A stretch of DNA of 24,052 nt from Ovoidimarina sp039190895 (GTDB lineage: Bacteria > Pseudomonadota > Alphaproteobacteria > Rhodobacterales > Rhodobacteraceae). The translations under genes were made by a program, and so were the position numbers. Below are positions 1 to 7,614 of this stretch, one piece after another; the stretch's first letter is position 1; each line of letters starts with the position of its first letter. The stretch lies in assembly GCA_039190895.1 (NCBI GenBank), contig JBCCXY010000050.1, positions 1 through 24,052 on the forward strand, written 5' to 3'. The notes beneath the pieces were generated by a model. That model was not told where the DNA came from, ran no database searches, and saw only the letters and a program-made list of their open reading frames with translations.

Positions 1-1374
1 GGCATGGCGGGGCTTGCGGTCGGCGTGCTGATCGCGTTCCAACTTGCCTTCCCGGCCCTGAATTTCGAGTGGGCGCAGCCTTTCGGCAATTTCGGGCGGC
101 TTCGCCCGCTTCACACCTCGGCCGTGATTTTCGCATTCGGCGGCAACGCGCTGATCGCCTCGTCCTTCTACATTGTCCAGCGCACAAGCCGGGTGCGCCT
201 GTTTGGCGGTAACCTCTGCTGGTTCGTGTTCTGGGGCTATCAGTTGTTCATCGTTCTGGCCGCCACAGGCTACCTACTCGGCGCGACGCAGTCGAAGGAG
301 TATGCCGAGCCCGAGTGGTACGTGGATATCTGGCTGACGCTCGTCTGGGTCGCGTACCTGCTGGTCTTCCTCGGCACGATCTTCGTCCGGCGAGAGCGGC
401 ACATCTATGTCGCGAACTGGTTCTTTCTGGCGTTCATCGTGACGGTTGCGATGCTGCACATCGTCAACAACATCTCCATCCCGGTCAGTATCTGGGGCAG
501 CAAGTCGGTGCAGCTTTTCGCCGGCGTTCAGGATGCGATGACGCAGTGGTGGTACGGCCACAACGCGGTCGGATTCTTCCTGACCGCCGGGTTCCTGGGG
601 ATGATGTACTACTTCGTGCCGAAACAGGCGCAGCGGCCGGTCTACAGCTACAAGCTCTCAATCATCCACTTCTGGGCGCTGATCTTTCTGTATATCTGGG
701 CGGGTCCGCACCACCTGCATTACACCGCCTTGCCCGACTGGGCGTCGACGCTGGGGATGGTGTTTTCCATCGTTCTGTGGATGCCGAGCTGGGGCGGGAT
801 GATCAACGGTCTGATGACGCTGAACGGCGCGTGGGACAAGATCCGCACCGATCCGGTCATCCGCTTCTTCGTGGCGAGCCTCGCCTTCTATGGCATGTCC
901 ACATTCGAGGGTCCGATGATGTCGATCCGGGCGGTGAACTCGTTGAGCCACTATACCGACTGGACCATCGGGCACGTGCATTCCGGTGCGCTGGGCTGGA
1001 ACGGGATGATCATCTTCGGGACGCTCTATTTCCTGACGCCGAAGTTGTGGAACCGGGGGCAGATGTATTCGGTCGCCGCGATGACCTGGCACTTCTGGCT
1101 CGCGATGATCGGGATCGTTCTGTACGCCGCGTCGATGTGGGTCACAGGGATCATGGAAGGCCTGATGTGGCGCGAGGTCGACGACCAGGGCTTCCTCGTC
1201 AACAGCTTCGCCGACACGGTGAGCGCCAAGTTCCCGATGTACATCGTGCGCGGGCTGGGCGGCGTCCTCTACCTCGCCGGGGCTGCGATCATGTGCTGGA
1301 ACATGTGGCGCACGATCCGGGGCTATACCCCGGTGCGTCAGCCCGTCTCGCAAATCACCATGCCTGCAGAATAA
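1..1374 (+). CDS. ccoN: cbb3-type cytochrome c oxidase subunit I, 5'-truncated by the window edge
   Basis: Catalytic, multi-pass inner-membrane subunit of the high-affinity cbb3 oxidase; it reduces O2 at a heme b3/CuB centre. The reading frame is already open at base 1. An ATG at position 4 lies inside a conserved helix, so it is not the start, and the first part of the protein lies upstream. The metal ligands expected for CcoN are visible. A His in RPLHTS (codon at 112) is a low-spin heme b ligand. The CuB ligands are the His in WWYGHN (559) and the HH pair in YIWAGPHH (709 and 712), with the cross-link Tyr at 691. The two His of GHVHSG (973 and 979) are heme b3 and heme b ligands. The gene ends 12 bp before ccoO. 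Identification is very secure; only the N-terminus is missing. Confidence 0.97.
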   Translation, partial: GMAGLAVGVLIAFQLAFPALNFEWAQPFGNFGRLRPLHTSAVIFAFGGNALIASSFYIVQRTSRVRLFGGNLCWFVFWGYQLFIVLAATGYLLGATQSKEYAEPEWYVDIWLTLVWVAYLLVFLGTIFVRRERHIYVANWFFLAFIVTVAMLHIVNNISIPVSIWGSKSVQLFAGVQDAMTQWWYGHNAVGFFLTAGFLGMMYYFVPKQAQRPVYSYKLSIIHFWALIFLYIWAGPHHLHYTALPDWASTLGMVFSIVLWMPSWGGMINGLMTLNGAWDKIRTDPVIRFFVASLAFYGMSTFEGPMMSIRAVNSLSHYTDWTIGHVHSGALGWNGMIIFGTLYFLTPKLWNRGQMYSVAAMTWHFWLAMIGIVLYAASMWVTGIMEGLMWREVDDQGFLVNSFADTVSAKFPMYIVRGLGGVLYLAGAAIMCWNMWRTIRGYTPVRQPVSQITMPAE

Positions 1375-1386
1375 GGAGCCGGGAGT

Positions 1387-2112
1387 ATGTCTGTTCTCGA
1401 CAAACACGTCATCTTCGAACGCAGCCCGACGCTTCTGCTGTCCGCTTCGCTTCTGGTGGTCACAGTCGGTGGGATCGTGGAAATTGCGCCCCTGTTCTGG
1501 CTGGAGAACACTATTGAAGAGGTGGAGGGGATGCGCCCCTACAGCCCTCTGGAGCTTGCTGGGCGCGACATCTACATCCGCGAAGGCTGCTATGTCTGCC
1601 ACAGCCAGATGATCCGCCCGATGCGCGACGAGGTAGAGCGCTACGGCCACTACTCACTCGCGGCGGAGAGCATGTACGATCACCCGTTCCAGTGGGGCTC
1701 CAAGCGCACCGGGCCTGATCTGGCCCGGGTCGGCGGACGCTATTCGGACGAGTGGCATCTGGATCACCTGATCGACCCGCAGTCGGTCGTGCCAGAAAGT
1801 ATCATGCCGAAATACGGCTTCCTTCTGGAGGCGAACCTCGACGGAGCGGACATCGAAGCCTTGATGCGCACGCATCGCTTCGTCGGGGTCCCGTACACCG
1901 ATGAGCAGATCGAGAATGCACGCGTCGACTTCCGCGTGCAGGCCGATCCGGATTCCGATTGGGACGACATGCTGGAGCGCTACCCCGGCGCGGCCATCGG
2001 CAATTTCGACGGTCAGCCGCAGCTGACCGAGATGGATGCGCTGATCGCTTACATGCAGATGCTTGGGACGCTGGTCGATTTCTCGACCTTCGTTCCGGAT
2101 GCAAGCCGATAG
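1387..2112 (+). CDS. ccoO: cbb3-type cytochrome c oxidase subunit II (monoheme cytochrome c)
   Basis: Membrane-anchored monoheme cytochrome c that passes electrons from CcoP toward the CcoN active site. The 241-aa protein has one N-terminal membrane anchor (about residues 15-38) and a periplasmic domain. The heme-binding motif CYVCH is at residues 68-72, and PESIMPKY supplies the likely axial Met at residue 140. Length is normal for the family. The ATG is preceded by an AAGGAG ribosome site at a good distance. It lies between ccoN and ccoQ in the standard order, so it is certainly part of the oxidase operon. Confidence 0.97.
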   Translation: MSVLDKHVIFERSPTLLLSASLLVVTVGGIVEIAPLFWLENTIEEVEGMRPYSPLELAGRDIYIREGCYVCHSQMIRPMRDEVERYGHYSLAAESMYDHPFQWGSKRTGPDLARVGGRYSDEWHLDHLIDPQSVVPESIMPKYGFLLEANLDGADIEALMRTHRFVGVPYTDEQIENARVDFRVQADPDSDWDDMLERYPGAAIGNFDGQPQLTEMDALIAYMQMLGTLVDFSTFVPDASR

Positions 2113-2124
2113 GAGGGCGCTGAT

Positions 2125-2352
2125 ATGGATACCTATTCAATCCTCCGGGAGTTCGCCGACAGCTGGTTTCTGATCGGGATGTTCGCGTTCTTCCTCGGCG
2201 CCTGCATCTTTGCCTTCTGGCCGTCCCTGCGCAGTGCGAGGGAAGACGCGGCGAATATCCCGCTGCGCGATGACGACACCGCAGCCTGTTCGGGCGACTG
2301 CGACGCCTGTGCATGCAACGTAGACTTTGTGAAAGGGCAGGCGGATGGATGA
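2125..2352 (+). CDS. ccoQ: cbb3-type cytochrome oxidase small subunit CcoQ with Cys-rich tail
   Basis: Small single-span membrane protein (75 aa) that in other bacteria stabilises the cbb3 complex, notably CcoP association. One transmembrane helix covers about residues 13-33, followed by the family-like stretch DAANIPLRDDD. The C-terminal tail is unusual: it has four cysteines in ten residues (C55, C59, C62, C64; CSGDCDACAC). The coding region overlaps ccoP by 8 nt, which suggests translational coupling. A ribosome site (AGGAGGGC) precedes the ATG. Assignment rests on position, size and the N-terminal half. The role of the cysteine cluster is unknown. Confidence 0.92.
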   Translation: MDTYSILREFADSWFLIGMFAFFLGACIFAFWPSLRSAREDAANIPLRDDDTAACSGDCDACACNVDFVKGQADG

Positions 2353-3211
2353 ACCGCACGATGAGCCGCGCGTGGACCAGCTGACTGGCCAGTCCACGAT
2401 GGGCCATGATTTCGACGGGATCGAAGAGCTGAATACCCCCATGCCGCGTTGGTGGCTGTGGACCTTCTATGCCACGATTGTGTGGGGCATCGGCTATACC
2501 ATCGCGTATCCCGCGTGGCCCCTGATCTCGGGCGCGACAGAGGGGTTGCTGGGCTACTCGACCCGGGCCGAAGTGGTGGAGCAGATTGCCGAACATGAGG
2601 CGGCGAATGCTGACCTGGTGAGTGAGCTTCTGGAGGTCGATCTTGCAAGCTTCGACCCGCAGTCGGACCTTCACCGATATGCAACGGCCCGGGGCGCCTC
2701 GGTTTTCCGAGCGCAGTGCAGTCAATGCCATGGGTCCGGGGCGGCTGGGGCGTTGGGGTATCCCAACTTGCTGGACAACGATTGGCTTTGGGGCGGCGAC
2801 CTGGAGCAGATCGCCTATACGGTCCGCCATGGCATCCGGAATGAGACAGACGGCGATGCGCTTTGGTCCCAGATGCCCGCGTTCGGTGATCTTCTGGAAT
2901 CGGAGGACATTGAAACCCTTGCTGATTTCATCCCGACGCTGCCTGTTGAAGAGGGGGATGAAAGCCCCGGTGCCGTCCTGTATGCCGACAACTGCGCGGC
3001 CTGTCATGGCGATACGGGGGCCGGGGATCGCGATCAAGGGGCGCCCAACCTGACCGATGCCATTTGGCTGTATGGCGGGGATCGCGACAGCCTGATCGAG
3101 ACGATTACGTATTCGCGCTTCGGTGTGATGCCCGCCTGGGGCCAGCGTTTGAGCGAAGAGGACGTCCGCGCCGTCGCGACCTATGTGCACGCGCTTGGCG
3201 GCGGGGAGTAA
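2345..3211 (+). CDS. ccoP: cbb3-type cytochrome c oxidase subunit III (diheme cytochrome c)
   Basis: Diheme cytochrome c subunit that accepts electrons from soluble or membrane cytochrome c and feeds CcoO. The 288-aa protein starts with a cytoplasmic segment and one transmembrane helix (about residues 36-60, PRWWLWTFYATIVWGIGY). Two cytochrome c domains follow, with CSQCH at 125-129 and CAACH at 217-221. The segments LNTPMPRWW and HDFDGIEELN match the usual CcoP start. Its ATG lies 8 nt inside the end of ccoQ. It closes the structural operon; a large hairpin-forming sequence begins 18 bp after the stop. Confidence 0.97.
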   Translation: MDEPHDEPRVDQLTGQSTMGHDFDGIEELNTPMPRWWLWTFYATIVWGIGYTIAYPAWPLISGATEGLLGYSTRAEVVEQIAEHEAANADLVSELLEVDLASFDPQSDLHRYATARGASVFRAQCSQCHGSGAAGALGYPNLLDNDWLWGGDLEQIAYTVRHGIRNETDGDALWSQMPAFGDLLESEDIETLADFIPTLPVEEGDESPGAVLYADNCAACHGDTGAGDRDQGAPNLTDAIWLYGGDRDSLIETITYSRFGVMPAWGQRLSEEDVRAVATYVHALGGGE

Positions 3212-3228
3212 GCCGGCCTGACCGGGGA

Positions 3229-3305
3229 CGGTGGGCAGATTGCCCACCCTACCCCCCTTTGCGTAGACAGTTCTGGCGCCGGTTGGGTGGGCAATCTGCC
3301 CACCG
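3229..3305. repeat. nested inverted repeat between ccoP and ccoG
   Basis: Two 21-bp arms (3229-3249 and 3285-3305) are exact reverse complements, separated by 35 bp. Each arm is itself almost palindromic: GGTGGGCA, three bases, TGCCCACC. The segment could therefore form one long hairpin or two small ones. No T-run follows, so it is a poor classical terminator. It looks like a REP/BIME-type mobile palindromic element. This class is inferred from structure; only this one pair occurs in the window. Confidence 0.75.
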
Positions 3306-3331
3306 CCTGCGGTTGAGCCGCGCGGGCACGA

Positions 3332-3345
3332 TTGATCTGAGTCAA
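3332..3345 (+). promoter_or_regulatory. FNR/FixK-type binding site upstream of ccoG
   Basis: The sequence TTGAT-CTGA-GTCAA matches the FNR/FixK consensus TTGAT-N4-ATCAA at nine of ten specified bases and is a near-perfect dyad. It sits 58 bp upstream of the ccoG ATG, leaving room for a -10 element and leader, as in an activated class II promoter. FnrL/FixK control of cco genes is well established in alphaproteobacteria. Direct regulation here is inferred. Confidence 0.8.
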
Positions 3346-3402
3346 GGACGGCCCGGCCTGTCCGCGGCTAACGTTCCCGAAAGGCATGGGGATCCGCCAG
3401 CA

Positions 3403-4824
3403 ATGTCTGACGCCAGCAACAGCGACAACGGCAACTTGTACGCCGCCCGTGAGCCGATTTTTCCCAAACGGGTCAGCGGCAAATTCCGCAATCTCAAGTG
3501 GATCGTCATGGCGATCACCCTGGGAATCTACTACCTCACGCCATGGATCCGCTGGGATCGGGGGCCGAACCTGCCCGATCAGGCGGTGCTCGTCGATCTG
3601 GCCGGGCGGCGGTTCTATTTCTTCTGGATCGAGATCTGGCCCCACGAATTCTACTTCGTGGCGGGCCTTCTGATCATGGCAGGGCTCGGCCTGTTCCTGT
3701 TTACCTCGGCACTGGGCCGCGTCTGGTGCGGCTATACCTGCCCGCAGACTGTGTGGACCGACCTGTACATCCTTGTCGAGCGCTGGATCGAGGGCGACCG
3801 CAACGCGCGCATCCGACTGCACCGTGCGAAGTGGTCGTTCCAGAAGGCGCGGCTGCGGATCACGAAGTGGGTGGTCTGGGCGCTGATCGGGCTTGCGACC
3901 GGTGGCGCCTGGGTCTTCTATTTCGCCGATGCGCCGACCTTGGCGATGCAGTTCGCAACTCTGTCTGCCCCGGCGGTGGCATGGATCACCGTGGCCGTGC
4001 TTACGGCGACGACGTTCGTCTTCGGTGGCTTCATGCGCGAACAGGTCTGCATTTACATGTGCCCCTGGCCCCGCATTCAGGCCGCGATGATGGACGACGA
4101 CACGCTGACCGTCGCCTACCGCGACTGGCGGGGCGAGCCGCGGGGCAAGAAGCGCGACGCACAAGCCGGGGATTGTGTCGACTGCAACGCCTGCGTTGCG
4201 GTCTGCCCCATGGGAATCGACATCCGCGACGGCCAGCAGATGGAGTGCATCACCTGCGCCCTGTGCATCGATGCCTGCGACGACATCATGGGCAAGCTCG
4301 GGCGTGAGCGGGGCCTGATCGACTACCTCGCCCTGTCCGACCAGCCGCGCGAAGAGGCAGGCGCAAAGCCGCGCCCTGCCTGGCAGCACATCCTGCGCCC
4401 GCGGACGATCCTGTACACGGTTATCTGGGCGTCCATCGGGCTCGCCATGACCTATGCGCTTTTCATTCGGGCGGATATCGAGATGACCGTCGCGCCGGTG
4501 CGGAACCCGACCTTCGTCACCCTGTCGGACGGGGCGATCCGCAACACCTATGAGTTGCGCCTGCTGAACAAGCACGGTGAGCCGAGGATGTTCGGTGTGC
4601 ATGTGAGCGGTGATCTCGCCTTGCATGTGTCGCTGGAGGGCACGCCGTACCAGGCGATCGAGGTCCCCGCGAACGAAACACTGAGACTTCGCGCCTACGT
4701 CACCGCCCCGCCTGGCAGCGACCCGGCCGCTGCGAGCGAAAGCGCGATCCGTTTCTGGGTGGAGGATCACTCCAACGGGGAACGGGCCTACAAGAACACG
4801 ATCTTCAACGGGAATGGGTTATGA
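3403..4824 (+). CDS. ccoG: CcoG, membrane ferredoxin-type cupric reductase of cbb3 assembly
   Basis: Membrane iron-sulfur protein (473 aa) needed for cbb3 oxidase biogenesis; characterised relatives reduce Cu(II) to Cu(I) for the copper supply route. It has several membrane spans (first at about 33-50, then 84-101, 155-174, 189-209 and 336-355). There are CxxxC pairs at C109/C113 and C216/C220. Two 4Fe-4S ferredoxin motifs follow, at C258/C261/C264/C268 and C282/C285/C288/C292. A periplasmic Ig-like C-terminal domain covers about 360-473. The ATG at 3403 (MSDASNSDN) was chosen because the frame stays open upstream to 3064 only by running through the ccoP 3' end and the inverted repeat. The ribosome site is weak. 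The end overlaps ccoH by 4 nt (ATGA). Confidence 0.96.
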   Translation: MSDASNSDNGNLYAAREPIFPKRVSGKFRNLKWIVMAITLGIYYLTPWIRWDRGPNLPDQAVLVDLAGRRFYFFWIEIWPHEFYFVAGLLIMAGLGLFLFTSALGRVWCGYTCPQTVWTDLYILVERWIEGDRNARIRLHRAKWSFQKARLRITKWVVWALIGLATGGAWVFYFADAPTLAMQFATLSAPAVAWITVAVLTATTFVFGGFMREQVCIYMCPWPRIQAAMMDDDTLTVAYRDWRGEPRGKKRDAQAGDCVDCNACVAVCPMGIDIRDGQQMECITCALCIDACDDIMGKLGRERGLIDYLALSDQPREEAGAKPRPAWQHILRPRTILYTVIWASIGLAMTYALFIRADIEMTVAPVRNPTFVTLSDGAIRNTYELRLLNKHGEPRMFGVHVSGDLALHVSLEGTPYQAIEVPANETLRLRAYVTAPPGSDPAAASESAIRFWVEDHSNGERAYKNTIFNGNGL

Positions 4825-5270
4825 AACAGATCACGGGTTGGCACGTCCTTGGCATCTTTGTCGTTGGCTTTGGTACGATCATCGCGGTCAACATGACGCT
4901 CGCCGTCAACGCGGTGCGCACGTTTCCGGGGCTGGAGGTGAAGAACTCGTATGTGGCGAGCCAGTCGTTTGACCGGGACCGTGCCGCGCAGAATGCCCTG
5001 GGATGGGACGTGTCGGCGCGGGTGTCGGGCGACACGCTGACGCTTGCCATCCTGCAAGATGGGACGCCGGTGGAGCCGGTGATTGAGCGCGCGACGTTCG
5101 GGCGGGCGACCTCGGTCGCGGCGGATCAGAGCCCGGAGTTCGTCTTTGATGGAGACGCCTTTGTGGCCAAGGTTGAGGCGGGCGCCGGGAACTGGAACCT
5201 GCGCCTTGTCGCACTGACCGAGAACGGCACGCGCTTTCAGCAGCGCGTCATCGTGGAGACCGATGGATGA
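4821..5270 (+). CDS. ccoH: FixH/CcoH family cbb3 assembly protein
   Basis: Assembly factor of cbb3 oxidase, anchored in the inner membrane by one N-terminal helix (about residues 7-30) with a periplasmic domain of some 115 residues. The segment GWHVLGIFVVGFGTIIAVN followed by the LxVK.SYV stretch fits the FixH family, as does the length of 149 aa. It overlaps ccoG upstream and ccoI downstream by 4 nt each (ATGA), so translation of the three is probably coupled. Work on relatives shows CcoH stays associated with the oxidase complex; here that role is assumed from family and context. Confidence 0.93.
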   Translation: MKQITGWHVLGIFVVGFGTIIAVNMTLAVNAVRTFPGLEVKNSYVASQSFDRDRAAQNALGWDVSARVSGDTLTLAILQDGTPVEPVIERATFGRATSVAADQSPEFVFDGDAFVAKVEAGAGNWNLRLVALTENGTRFQQRVIVETDG

Positions 5271-7405
5271 GCGCAACGGCCTGCCCTGGCTGCATCGCAG
5301 CCCCGGCTGACGAAAGCGCCCCCAAGGCAGCGCCGGGGAACGTGCAGCTTTCCGTCCCGTCGATGCGCTGTGCTGCGTGTATTGCGGCGGTTGAGGATTG
5401 TCTGACCCGGGTGAGCGGGGTCGAGGACGCCCGAGTGAACCTCAGCCAGAAGCGGGTGCATGTCGTCACGGACCGCTCCGCATCGGAGCTGGCCTATGCG
5501 CTGAAAGAGGTCGGGTACGAGGCGTTTCCGCTGGATGCCGCGGTGCTAGCCACTGACCTGGACCCTGCCGGGCGCGATCTGCTGATGCGCCTGGGCGTGG
5601 CGGGGTTCGCGATGATGAATGTGATGCTCTTGTCCGTGGCCGTCTGGTCGGGTGCGGGCGGGGTGACGCGGGATCTGTTCCACCTGATCTCGGCCGCGAT
5701 TGCGCTGCCAACGGTGTTGTATGCAGGCCAGCCGTTCTTCCGCAACGCGATGTCGGCGCTGCGGGTCGGGCGGCTGAATATGGACGTGCCGATCTCGCTC
5801 GCGATCCTGCTGGCGGGGGCAATGTCGTTGTACGAGACGCTCCATGGTGGTGCGCATGCGTATTTCGACGCGGCGCTGTCGCTGACGTTCTTCCTGCTGA
5901 TCGGGCGGTATCTTGAACATCGGACACGCGCGGCGGCGCGGTCGGCGGCGAAGGAGCTTGCGGCGCTGGAATCCCACACGGCGGAGCGGGTGACGGGCGG
6001 CGCGGTGGAGACGGTGCCGCTTGCATCGCTGGCGGTGGGCGACACGGTGCTGGTGCCGACGGGCGTGCGGGTGCCCGTGGATGGTCGCCTGATCGGGGCG
6101 GAGGCGCATACGGATCGGGCCTTCCTGACTGGCGAGAGTGAGCCGGTGACCCATCTCGAAGGCGCGGCGCTGAACGCAGGGGAGATCAATCTTGGCGCGC
6201 CGTTCCACATGCGCGCATCTGCCGTAGGGCAGGACACGCGGCTGCATCAGATCGCGCGGCTGGTGGAAACCGCCGAGTCGGCGCGCAACCGGTTCACGAC
6301 GCTCGCCGAAAAGGCGGCGCGGATCTATACGCCGGCGGTTCACATCATCTCAGCGGCGACGTTTGTCGGGTGGCTTGTCGTTGGCGGCGACGTGCGGCAG
6401 GCGCTGAATATTGCGATTTCGGTGCTGATCATCACCTGCCCCTGTGCGCTGGGGCTTGCCGTGCCTGCGGTATCGACGGCGGCCATCAGCCGGCTTTATC
6501 GGCATGGGTTTCTGGTTAAGTCCGGGTCGGCGCTGGAGCGGTTGGCGGAGGTGAAGACGGTCGTGCTTGACAAGACCGGGACGCTGACGCGCCCGGGGTT
6601 CACGTTTGATCTGACGCGCCTTGGGGCCGAGGAGCAGAGCGTTGCAAAGGCGCTGTCGCAGAGTTCAGCCCACCCGTTGTCGAAGGCGCTGAGCTCGTAT
6701 CTGGGTGAGGTTGAAGCGGCGGATCTTACCGATGTGCGGGAGGCGAAGGCCAAGGGTGTCACCGCGATGGTCGGTGGCAGGGAGGTTGCGCTCGGGCGGG
6801 CGTCCTGGCTTGGGGTTGCTGGGGACGGGCTGGCGCTGAAGATCGGTGAAGCTGTGCATCTGCTGCCCTATAGCGAGACGCCGATGGACGGGGTGGTCGA
6901 GATGACCGGCGGTCTGGCGGGCGCGGGCCTGCGGATGGAGGTTGTGTCGGGCGATACCGACGCGAAGACGGCGGCGCTTGCGCGGGCCTTCGGGATTGAA
7001 CGGTTTGCGTCGGGAATGTCTCCGGAGGAAAAGAGTCGCCACATCGCCGAGCTGGAAGCCGGCGGCGAGGCGCCGTGCATGGTCGGCGACGGGTTGAACG
7101 ATACGGTCGCGCTGGCGTCGGCGCATGCGTCGGTGGCGCCGGGCTCGGCGCTGGATGCGGCACGGAGTGCGGCGGATGTGGTGGTGATCGGCGATACGCT
7201 GAAAGAGGTGCCAATGCTGTTCCGTATCGCACGGCGGGCGGTGCGGCTGTCGAAACAGAACTTCGGGATTGCGCTTGCGTACAACGCTGTCGCGGTGCCG
7301 ACGGCGATCCTTGGCTTTGCAACACCGCTTGCGGCGGCGCTGGCGATGTCGCTAAGCTCCATCTGCGTTCTGTTGAACGCCATGCGTGTCGGAGGTGCCA
7401 GATGA
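5267..7405 (+). CDS. ccoI: CcoI/FixI copper-transporting P1B-type ATPase
   Basis: Inner-membrane copper ATPase (712 aa) dedicated to copper delivery for the CuB site of cbb3 oxidase. The N-terminus holds a CPGC motif (C6/C9) and then one heavy-metal-associated domain with CAAC (C35/C38). The core motifs are in order: TGES (288-291), the membrane metal site CPC (391-393), the phosphorylation motif DKTGTLT starting at D435, the HP dipeptide at 469, and GDGLNDT starting at 607. About eight membrane spans are expected. It overlaps ccoH and ccoS by 4 nt each. The operon context separates it from a general CopA-type exporter. Confidence 0.95.
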   Translation: MSATACPGCIAAPADESAPKAAPGNVQLSVPSMRCAACIAAVEDCLTRVSGVEDARVNLSQKRVHVVTDRSASELAYALKEVGYEAFPLDAAVLATDLDPAGRDLLMRLGVAGFAMMNVMLLSVAVWSGAGGVTRDLFHLISAAIALPTVLYAGQPFFRNAMSALRVGRLNMDVPISLAILLAGAMSLYETLHGGAHAYFDAALSLTFFLLIGRYLEHRTRAAARSAAKELAALESHTAERVTGGAVETVPLASLAVGDTVLVPTGVRVPVDGRLIGAEAHTDRAFLTGESEPVTHLEGAALNAGEINLGAPFHMRASAVGQDTRLHQIARLVETAESARNRFTTLAEKAARIYTPAVHIISAATFVGWLVVGGDVRQALNIAISVLIITCPCALGLAVPAVSTAAISRLYRHGFLVKSGSALERLAEVKTVVLDKTGTLTRPGFTFDLTRLGAEEQSVAKALSQSSAHPLSKALSSYLGEVEAADLTDVREAKAKGVTAMVGGREVALGRASWLGVAGDGLALKIGEAVHLLPYSETPMDGVVEMTGGLAGAGLRMEVVSGDTDAKTAALARAFGIERFASGMSPEEKSRHIAELEAGGEAPCMVGDGLNDTVALASAHASVAPGSALDAARSAADVVVIGDTLKEVPMLFRIARRAVRLSKQNFGIALAYNAVAVPTAILGFATPLAAALAMSLSSICVLLNAMRVGGAR

Positions 7406-7548
7406 ACGTGCTTGTCGTCCTGATCCCGGTTTCGCTGATCCTTGGGGGTCTTGGCTTGCTCGCCTTCGTCTGGTCGCTGAAGGCGCGGCAGTATGATGAT
7501 CCCGACGGTCACGCGGCCCGAATCCTGATCGAACACGACGAAGAGTAG
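7402..7548 (+). CDS. ccoS: CcoS, cbb3-type oxidase assembly protein
   Basis: Small membrane protein of 48 aa, MNVLVVLIPVSLILGGLG at its start, with one transmembrane helix (about residues 4-25). The short soluble tail includes W..KARQYDDPDGHAARIL, a typical CcoS signature. In relatives CcoS is required for cofactor insertion into cbb3 oxidase. The ATG overlaps the ccoI stop (ATGA) and GGAGG precedes it. It is the last gene of the cco block; a double-hairpin repeat follows within 20 bp. Confidence 0.93.
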   Translation: MNVLVVLIPVSLILGGLGLLAFVWSLKARQYDDPDGHAARILIEHDEE

Positions 7549-7565
7549 CCCGTCGCCGCTGTGGC

Positions 7566-7611
7566 GCCGGAAAATGGGATTTTCCGGAACGATTTCTTCC
7601 AGAAATCGGCC
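7566..7611. repeat. double-hairpin repeat, copy 1
   Basis: The 46-bp unit holds two palindromes: CCGGAAAAT-GGG-ATTTTCCGG (7567-7587) and CGATTTCT-TCC-AGAAATCG (7590-7608). It lies between the convergent stops of ccoS and the MttB-like gene, ending 3 bp before the latter. A second copy at 11675-11720 matches 43 of 46 positions. Possible roles are bidirectional terminator or mRNA 3'-end protection. The structure is visible; the role is inferred. Confidence 0.85.
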
Positions 7612-7614
7612 TCG

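Noticed and set aside
3064..3402. Upstream extension of the ccoG reading frame
   Set aside because: It would overlap the 3' end of ccoP by about 150 bp and read through the inverted repeat and FNR-type box. The product is not CcoG-like until the ATG at 3403.
658..4770. Long open frames on the minus strand opposite ccoN, ccoO-ccoP and ccoG (up to 529 codons)
   Set aside because: They are antisense to securely identified genes, rich in Arg, Pro and His as expected for mirror frames in high-GC DNA, and show no recognisable domain.
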